Assembly: GCF_000227745.2 (NCBI RefSeq)
Contig: NC_018012.1
Location: forward strand, 2,017,478 to 2,081,477
Length of the DNA: 64,000 bases
Origin: Thiocystis violascens DSM 198
GTDB lineage: Bacteria; Pseudomonadota; Gammaproteobacteria; Chromatiales; Chromatiaceae
Direction of reading: 5' to 3'
The translations under genes were made by a program, and so were the position numbers. The notes under the pieces are model-generated. The model worked only from the letters and a program-made list of their open reading frames with translations. It was not told the origin of the DNA and did not search any database. Positions 56,719 to 64,000 of the stretch are shown piece by piece (position 1 is the first letter of the stretch; every line of letters starts with the position of its first letter).

Positions 56719-58017
56719 TCAATGCACATGATCGCCTCCCAGCACCATGGAAGCCCCCCGACCGGCATTTCTCAAGGTGGACTCGGAGTCGATGAGGAAT
56801 TGACCGGAGACGACGATCTCATCGCCCTCGTCCAACCCCGACAGGATCTCGACCTCCCCGCTGGACTGCATGCCGGCCACCACATCAATGGGCTGAAACC
56901 GTCCCTCCCCGAACGCCTTGACCACGCTCGCGCGCTCGCCGGTCACGATCAGCGCCTCGGATGGGATCTTCAGCACCCCGCGCCGGGGTCCCCCATAGAT
57001 GACGACGTTGGCGAACATGCTGGGCTTGAGTGCCAGTTCGGGATTCTCGAAGACCAGCCGCGCCCGCAACGTGCGGCTTTTCGGATCCAGTGACGGATAG
57101 AGATAGTCCACCTTGCCTGTCCAGGTTTGACCGGGTCGCGCCGGCAGCCGGATCTCCGCCGTCAGTCCGGGTGCGAGCCAGTCGATCTGATGCTCGAAGA
57201 TGTCCGCCAGCACCCAGACCCGGCTCAGGTCCGCGATGGTGAACATGGCGCTGGCGGCGGTGACGTACATGCCTTCACGCGCCACCATCTCGGTCACCAC
57301 GCCATCGATCGGAGCCAGAACGGGGATCGTCTGGCGGATCTCGCGACGCCGTTCGATGTCGCCGATGACGGGCTCAGGAACCTCCAGCAGACGCAGAATG
57401 TTGCGCGCCTTGTCCGTCTTGACCTGCGCCACGCCCGCCGGCTGCGGGGCCAGCGCCTGAAGGAAATCGACCTGGGCCGAGAGAATGTCCGGCGCATAGA
57501 GTTGCGCTAGCTCCTGACCCTGACGGACCGGTTCGCCCTCAGACCGCACGACGAGCCCCTGGATGAAGCCATCCGCACGGGGATGCAGGTGCGCCAGACG
57601 AGTCTCGTCATAGTCCACCCGGCCAAGGGTACGGATGTACTTCCAAAGGGTGCCGCGCTCGACACGCGCGGTCCGCACACCCAAATTTTGCACGACCGCC
57701 GCGTCGAGTCGGACCTGTGGTCGACCCTCTGACGTGTCGTCCGTCAGCGGATCCTGCCGCTTTTCCACCAGGTTCATGCCGCAGATCGGACAGGTGCCCG
57801 GCGCATCCCGAAGGATTTGCGGGTGCATGGGGCAGACATAGGTCGGATCCTGGTGCTTGGCCGCATGCTCCAGGGGCGTGTCCTCCAGGGTCTCGGACAA
57901 GGTTTCGCTGGGCGTGGCGCGTGTCGGCGACTCCCTGCCGCAGGCCGGTAACAACAGGATCGAGAGCAGGACCGCCAGGAACGGGACGGGACGCAGGGAA
58001 ATGGAAAGATCGAGCAT
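56719..58017 (-). CDS. cusB: CusB, metal-binding periplasmic adaptor (lipoprotein)
   Basis: A 432-residue membrane-fusion protein for CusA. A lipobox (LLLPACGRES) suggests inner-membrane lipid anchoring. A heavy-metal-binding module follows (TYVCPMHPQILRDAPGTCPI, then CGMNL: C-P-M-H and C-x-x-C). Then come the adaptor domains: DAAVVQNLGVRTARVERGTL, DGFIQGLVVRSEGEPVRQGQ, TIPVLAPIDGVVTEMVAREG, TAEIRLPARPGQTWTGKVDY. The start at 58017 has GGAGGT at the right distance. The extra metal domain at the N-terminus marks copper-silver exporters. Confidence 0.92.
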   Translation of the reverse strand: MLDLSISLRPVPFLAVLLSILLLPACGRESPTRATPSETLSETLEDTPLEHAAKHQDPTYVCPMHPQILRDAPGTCPICGMNLVEKRQDPLTDDTSEGRPQVRLDAAVVQNLGVRTARVERGTLWKYIRTLGRVDYDETRLAHLHPRADGFIQGLVVRSEGEPVRQGQELAQLYAPDILSAQVDFLQALAPQPAGVAQVKTDKARNILRLLEVPEPVIGDIERRREIRQTIPVLAPIDGVVTEMVAREGMYVTAASAMFTIADLSRVWVLADIFEHQIDWLAPGLTAEIRLPARPGQTWTGKVDYLYPSLDPKSRTLRARLVFENPELALKPSMFANVVIYGGPRRGVLKIPSEALIVTGERASVVKAFGEGRFQPIDVVAGMQSSGEVEILSGLDEGDEIVVSGQFLIDSESTLRNAGRGASMVLGGDHVH

Positions 58018-58120
58018 GACGATGACCTCCGTCGCCGCGACAGCAGGCGCCGTTTCGAGCAATGGAAACTAGCGCGACGCAATCGCGCGCGCCGAACAGG
58101 CTGACGGACGTCAGCGGGGC

Positions 58121-58480
58121 TCAGACGGTCGACGGGTCAGGAGGTCGAGCGGCTCGGTCGGGGAAAAAACAGTAATCGACACTGGCGGGATTCGCATGCC
58201 GGTCGGAGCCGGCGGGGAGCATCCGAACAACCGTGGCGGACGGCAGACCGTGGATCACGCCGAAGGCGACCGCCAGCGCGCACTTGGCGCATTTGAGTAG
58301 CTGCTCGCCATCGAACGCGACATCAACGCTCCGGTCTAGGGCGTGCATCGGGCAATCGGCAACGTCGGAGGTCGGATTGGAATTCTTGCAGTCGAGCCAA
58401 ATACCCGCCATCACCTGAGCTTGAAAGGTCAGCAGGCAGAGCAGAACGATCCATCTGGCGGTTTGGCTGGAGACGTGCAT
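58121..58480 (-). CDS. Small exported Cys-rich protein upstream of cusB
   Basis: A 119-residue protein with a signal peptide (ARWIVLLCLLTFQAQVMA). The mature part holds Cys in WLDCKNSN, ADCPMHALD, LLKCAKCALAV (C-x-x-C) and VDYCFFPDRAARPPDPS. The final aromatic-Pro-x-R-A-x-R-P-P pattern occurs in small proteins encoded with metal efflux genes (DUF2946-like). It starts just 50 bases after the nucleotidase stop and 103 bases ahead of cusB, on the same strand. A periplasmic copper or silver chaperone or sensor is plausible, but not shown. Confidence 0.7.
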   Translation of the reverse strand: MHVSSQTARWIVLLCLLTFQAQVMAGIWLDCKNSNPTSDVADCPMHALDRSVDVAFDGEQLLKCAKCALAVAFGVIHGLPSATVVRMLPAGSDRHANPASVDYCFFPDRAARPPDPSTV

Positions 58481-58529
58481 ACGAGGGAAGATGGTGATGG
58501 ATGCAGGCAGCTGCAAGCCGCCCGCACCG

Positions 58530-60059
58530 TCAAGGCGAACCCCGCCGAATCCGCCCATCCAGCACGGGCGCAATGGTCTTGCCGTGACGAATGGCGTCGA
58601 TCAGCAGGTCCGAAATCAGGCGCCCGGTCATCACCGGAGCCGTCATCTCGGTGAGCATCGCATAGCCATCGCCGCCCGCGGCCAGGAAATCGGGCATGAC
58701 GACCTGATAAAGCCGCTCGGGATCGATAGGGCCATCCTGCAGGCTGGCCGACGCCAGCCGCCGATCCGCGATGACATAGCGCAGACCGGAGACCTGAAGC
58801 AATCCGCCGGGATTGTCCTCGGGATCGAACGCGGCGCTCCGTTGCAGTGCCGCGATCAATTGCGCCCCGGTGAGTTGTCCCACGACCAGTTCGTTACGGA
58901 AGGGAAAGGCTTGATAGACCTGCTTGAGCGTCACGGGTCCAGCCGGAATGCTCGCCCGGAAGCCACCGGCATTGAACAGCGCGACATCCGCAAGCGTGAC
59001 TTCGCGCGCCAGATCCGCCATCAGATTGCCGAAGACGGCCTCGCCACGGCGAATGTCCTCGCGCCGGGCGCTCAAATCCACGGCCGCCATCCCGATCTCC
59101 TCGGCCAGTCCAGACTCCGCCTCCGCGACGATGCGCGCGACCTCGGTCGCCATCTCGGGATCTTCGGGGACGCTGGCATCCATGGGCAGAAGACGGTAGG
59201 CGGTGCGCTCCAGACGCCCCTCCCGACAGGCCAGATCCAGGCGGCCGAGCCAATGACCGCGCTCGCCGGCCTGCACGATCACAACGTCGCCTTCCAGCAC
59301 CGGTTGTTCCAGGACAAAGTGATTGTGACCGCCGACGATCAGATCGATCTCCGGAATCGCCTGCGCCAACCGCCGGTCGTCGGTCAGCCCGAGATGCGAC
59401 AGGACGACTACCAGATCGGCCTGTTCGCGCAACTCAGGCACGAGCCGTCGGGCGACGGTCACCGGATCCTCCACGCTCACACCGACCGCATTGCGCGGAT
59501 GGGTCGCCGTCGTCAGCTCCGGGGTGGTCAGTCCCAGCAGGGCAACGGTCGGACTATCCGGCCTGTCGATCACCAGGGACGGCTGGACCGGCAAGGGCTC
59601 TGGATGGGTCTGAATATTGGCCGACAGAAAGGGGAAATCCGCCTGCCCGGCCAAGCGCCGGAAGACATCCTGACCATAGTCGAACTCATGGTTGCCCATG
59701 ACGGCGGCATCCACGCCCATGCGGTTGAACAGGATGACGTCTGGGATGCCGAGGAACAGACTGGAGCTGACCGTGCCCTGAAGCAGGTCGCCAGCGAACA
59801 GGAGGAGCACGGGGCGGTCGGGATTCTCCGCGCGCACCCGCGCCACGGTTGCCGCCAGTCGCGCAAGACCGCCGAGGCCCACGGGATGACCCGTGGCGGA
59901 GGCCGCGTCGGTATCGGGTTCCAGTTGACCGTGGAAGTCGTTGAAATGCAGGAGGGTGACGGTTGCGCCGGTTCGGCAATCCGCATCGGCCACGCCATGG
60001 ATGAGTAGGCTCAGCAGACAAGCCAGGAGTCGGGTCAAGCGAACTGTCGGGACGAACAT
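58530..60059 (-). CDS. UshA-like 5'-nucleotidase/2',3'-cyclic phosphodiesterase
   Basis: A 509-residue periplasmic metallophosphoesterase. A signal peptide is followed by VTLLHFNDFHGQLEPDTDAA, LLLFAGDLLQGTV, DAAVMGNHEFDYGQDVFRRL and IDLIVGGHNHFVLEQP, which together make the binuclear metal site. The C-terminal nucleotide-recognition domain has LFNAGGFRASIPAGPVTLKQ and VYQAFPFRNELVVGQLTGAQ. It hydrolyses extracellular nucleotides to nucleosides and phosphate. It lies upstream of the copper genes on the same strand; a functional link is not evident. Confidence 0.92.
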   Translation of the reverse strand: MFVPTVRLTRLLACLLSLLIHGVADADCRTGATVTLLHFNDFHGQLEPDTDAASATGHPVGLGGLARLAATVARVRAENPDRPVLLLFAGDLLQGTVSSSLFLGIPDVILFNRMGVDAAVMGNHEFDYGQDVFRRLAGQADFPFLSANIQTHPEPLPVQPSLVIDRPDSPTVALLGLTTPELTTATHPRNAVGVSVEDPVTVARRLVPELREQADLVVVLSHLGLTDDRRLAQAIPEIDLIVGGHNHFVLEQPVLEGDVVIVQAGERGHWLGRLDLACREGRLERTAYRLLPMDASVPEDPEMATEVARIVAEAESGLAEEIGMAAVDLSARREDIRRGEAVFGNLMADLAREVTLADVALFNAGGFRASIPAGPVTLKQVYQAFPFRNELVVGQLTGAQLIAALQRSAAFDPEDNPGGLLQVSGLRYVIADRRLASASLQDGPIDPERLYQVVMPDFLAAGGDGYAMLTEMTAPVMTGRLISDLLIDAIRHGKTIAPVLDGRIRRGSP

Positions 60060-60157
60060 ATCAGCAGAGGCGCCAATGCGTTTTGGGATCGCGCGGCCGA
60101 CGGCGGCGCGATCTCCATTTGAATGAGGTGATTTACGGGAAAGACTTTACCGATTTT

Positions 60158-60252
60158 CCGTTCGTCCCATTCGACAAGCTCATGACAGGCTTCGATCCTT
60201 CGGCAAGCCTGTCCTGAGCGAAGCCGAAGGGCTCAGGGCTCACCACGAACGG
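60158..60252. repeat. RPE-like intergenic repeat
   Basis: CCGTTCGT at one end and ACGAACGG at the other are inverted. Inside are AAGCTCATGACAGGCTTCG, CCTTCGGCAAGCCTGTCCTG and AGCGAAGCCGAAGGGCTCAG. This is the fullest copy of the family seen in miaB (519-543) and at 36285-36310. It sits in the spacer between the nucleotidase gene start and the repeat-protein gene. Confidence 0.75.
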
Positions 60253-60299
60253 ATGCAATGTCACCACGAACGTGGGTATGCGCTTTTCAGGAAATCACC

Positions 60300-61667
60300 T
60301 TATTTCTGAGGCGCGCGCAGCGGAGCCATATGCATCATCCACTGTGGCTGAGGCCGTGCCGCGGGCGCGGCGACTGGAGCCGGAATCGGGGCAGGCGCGA
60401 TCTCGACGGGCTGCGCGGATTCAGGTTCGGCAACGACAGGGGGGCTCTCGATAGCCGCTGGCTCGACAGCCTCGGTCGCGACTGGCTCGGCAGTCTCGAC
60501 CGCCGGGGGCGCCTCGGCCGACACTGACTCAACCGTCTCAGTCGCCGGGACCGCCTCAGTCGCGACTGGCTCGACCGTCTCAACCGCCGGGGCCGCCTCG
60601 GCCGACACTGGCTCGACCGCCTCAACCGCCGGGGCCGCCTCAGTCACCACTGGCTCGACCGCCTCAACCGCCGGGGCCGCCTCGGTTGCCACTGGCTCGA
60701 CCGCCTCAACCGCCGGGGCCGCCTCGGTTGCCACTGGCTCGACCGTCTCAACCGCCGGGATCGCCTCAGCCGCGACTGGCTCAGTCGCCGGGGCAGCCTC
60801 GGTTGCCACTGGCTCGACCGCCTCAACCGCCGGCATCGCCTCGGCCGCCACTGGCTCGACCGTCTCAGTCGCCGGGGCCGCCTCGGTTGCCACTGGCTCG
60901 ACCGCCTCAACCGCCGGCATCGCCTCGGCCGCCACTGGCTCGACCGTCTCAGTCGCCGGGGCCGCCTCGGCTGCCACTGGCTCGACTGTCTCAACCGCCG
61001 GGGCCGCCTCAGTCACCACTGGCTCGACCGTCTCAACCGCCGGAGCCGCCTCGGCCGCGACCGCCTCAACCGCCGGCATCGCCTCGGCCGCCACTGGCTC
61101 GACCGTCTCAGTCGCCGGGGCCGCCTCGGTTGCCACTGGCTCGACCGTCTCAACCGCCGGGACCGCTTCGGCTGCCACTGGCTCGACCGGAGTCTCCGTG
61201 GCGACAGGAGCGGATTCAATCGGCGCGACAACTGCCTCCTGGCTCGTTTTGCTGGCAGGGCGTAAGGGCGCGAAATGACTCACGCCGGGCTGCTCGATAC
61301 GCATCGGTTTCGCATGCGGCGTGGGCGCCACCGCCGGTTTAGCAACAGGCGCGGGCTCAGGGGCGGGCTCGCTCGCCTGCGGCTCAGGCGAGGCGGCATC
61401 GACCGGAACCTCGGCGACGGGAGCGGGTTCTACAACCGGCGGCGGAGCCGGCGGCTGAACGAGGGTAACGCTCCCGACCCGCGCGAGATTCGCGGACATC
61501 TGCTTAGAATTGAGTGGAACCTGGTCGCCGGCAAGTCGATCCGAGGAGATGGCGTAGATTGCCCCCAGGACAACCAGCACGCTCACGCCACCAACGATCA
61601 TCTTGCTGCTATCGATGTTCCCCAGCATGGCTCGTGCTTGCGCGAGTCCGGGTACGATTTCACTCAT
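60300..61667 (-). CDS. Membrane-anchored protein with 14-residue tandem repeats
   Basis: A 455-residue protein. A cytoplasmic start is followed by one membrane helix (MIVGGVSVLVVLGAIYAI, residues about 23-40), a Pro/Ala-rich stalk, and then roughly 18 copies of a 14-residue unit of type VEPVATEAAPAVEA (residues about 160-405). Copies are highly similar, encoded by 42-base repeats, and some lack E-P-V. A motif H-x-APLR occurs on both sides of the tract (HFAPLRPASK and HMAPLRAPQK at the extreme C-terminus). The repeat length may change by recombination or slippage. Family and function are not known; the periplasm-spanning style resembles TonB-like or FtsN-like stalks. Confidence 0.8.
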   Translation of the reverse strand: MSEIVPGLAQARAMLGNIDSSKMIVGGVSVLVVLGAIYAISSDRLAGDQVPLNSKQMSANLARVGSVTLVQPPAPPPVVEPAPVAEVPVDAASPEPQASEPAPEPAPVAKPAVAPTPHAKPMRIEQPGVSHFAPLRPASKTSQEAVVAPIESAPVATETPVEPVAAEAVPAVETVEPVATEAAPATETVEPVAAEAMPAVEAVAAEAAPAVETVEPVVTEAAPAVETVEPVAAEAAPATETVEPVAAEAMPAVEAVEPVATEAAPATETVEPVAAEAMPAVEAVEPVATEAAPATEPVAAEAIPAVETVEPVATEAAPAVEAVEPVATEAAPAVEAVEPVVTEAAPAVEAVEPVSAEAAPAVETVEPVATEAVPATETVESVSAEAPPAVETAEPVATEAVEPAAIESPPVVAEPESAQPVEIAPAPIPAPVAAPAARPQPQWMMHMAPLRAPQK

Positions 61668-62253
61668 CGGTCTGATCCTCTTATTCGGATGTCGAGTCTA
61701 ATGAATTTTGAGAGCTGACAGGTTAAGTCCATCCAGGCTGCCTGAACGAATGCCTTCGCTCAAGTCATGTCTTAACTTCAGCTTGCTCGACCTATCGCGC
61801 AGAGCGATGACGCGATGAGCAAGCAAGTTGGGAGCTGTTCGTGATGTTTCGATGCGGATGCATCGCGTCAAGGCGAAAAGGATGCTGCCGGGCTGGAAAG
61901 CTAACACAATTCATCCCTGTTCTAAATAGGGCATGGCTTGTCGTGACGGTCACGCCAGGACCGAGATGGAAGATGTCCGCATTCCGAGTTCGGCATCGAA
62001 TCCCGAGATTCCCCATCCATGATCACGGGTTATTAAATCCTCAAGATTGATGCAGTCCGGGGACGGGCGATTCCCTGGTGCGTTATATTGACGCGTTGTT
62101 TCGGGGCTTCGTCTCTCCAGGCCCGCGCTATGCCGCGGTCGAATCTGAATCCTACACGAAGCCTCGGTCGAATCGACCTTGCCCTGCAACGCCTCAGGCG
62201 TCCTGCCGAGCGTCCCTCAAGTATTCTACTGAAAAGACCGGAGAACAAACACG
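61668..62253. other. Intergenic region upstream of ppsA
   Basis: About 586 bases between divergent genes. I see no credible protein, tRNA or repeat. It may hold a long ppsA leader or two promoters. Small frames present here lack signals. Confidence 0.4.

Positions 62254-64000
<1,747 letters not shown>

Noticed and set aside
60480..61200. Regular 42-base repeats resembling a CRISPR array or satellite
   Set aside because: The repeats are directly adjacent without spacers, lie in one long open frame and encode a regular 14-residue protein repeat.

Overview
The window comes from a GC-rich gammaproteobacterial chromosome. The housekeeping set (MiaB, RNase T, monothiol glutaredoxin, AcnA, PurB, MlaA, an anaerobic NrdD/NrdG reductase under an FNR-type box), a probable N-acetylglutaminylglutamine osmolyte enzyme and families of extragenic palindromic repeats would fit a purple sulfur bacterium (Chromatiaceae). 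That assignment is inference: no photosynthesis or sulfur-oxidation gene lies here. No rRNA, tRNA or CRISPR array was recognised.

Layout. 1-6.2 kb: miaB (cut by the left edge), a Uma2 nuclease remnant, then the class III ribonucleotide reductase locus. This locus has an FNR box, tandem NrdR-like boxes, an nrdD interrupted by a 313-residue intein, a separate 62-residue gene carrying the glycyl-radical motif, and nrdG. 6.2-8.7 kb: RlpA-like protein, MlaA lipoprotein and a TraB/GumN protein. 8.7-14.7 kb: a three-gene sensory operon (periplasmic solute-binding protein, hybrid histidine kinase, receiver-GGDEF protein) whose last gene is split by an IS5-type element; removing the element and one TAA duplication restores the frame. 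14.8-22.4 kb: RNase T, glutaredoxin, asparagine-synthetase-like amidotransferase, SodB, ArgD, ArgF, an SH3 protein and a toxin-antitoxin pair with a deleted toxin. 22.5-28 kb: a very large alpha-2-macroglobulin.

28.3-39.6 kb: a membrane protein, two thioesterases, a transport operon (Na+/solute symporter, 56-residue accessory protein, alginate-export-type outer membrane channel), TrhP/YegQ, a ChaN-PDZ protein, an M1-type peptidase, a 48-residue secreted peptide and an OsmC protein. 39.6-45.2 kb is a decayed region: TPR pseudogene, IS701-type element, PEP-CTERM protein, and back-to-back fragments of a serine protease and a WYL regulator. 45.3-52.6 kb: acnA, purB, an OmpA-like protein, a DUF7931-like protein and a lipase-like hydrolase. 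52.8-64 kb: coiled-coil protein, CusA/CusB copper-silver efflux with a small Cys-rich partner, a 5'-nucleotidase, a protein with 14-residue tandem repeats, and ppsA (cut by the right edge).

The most interesting item is the anaerobic reductase. Its radical-carrying peptide is a separate translation unit with its own ribosome binding site, and its catalytic subunit must splice out an intein whose penultimate residue is Gly instead of His. Second is the solute-binding-protein/kinase/cyclic-di-GMP operon with no ABC permease, caught just after transposon inactivation.
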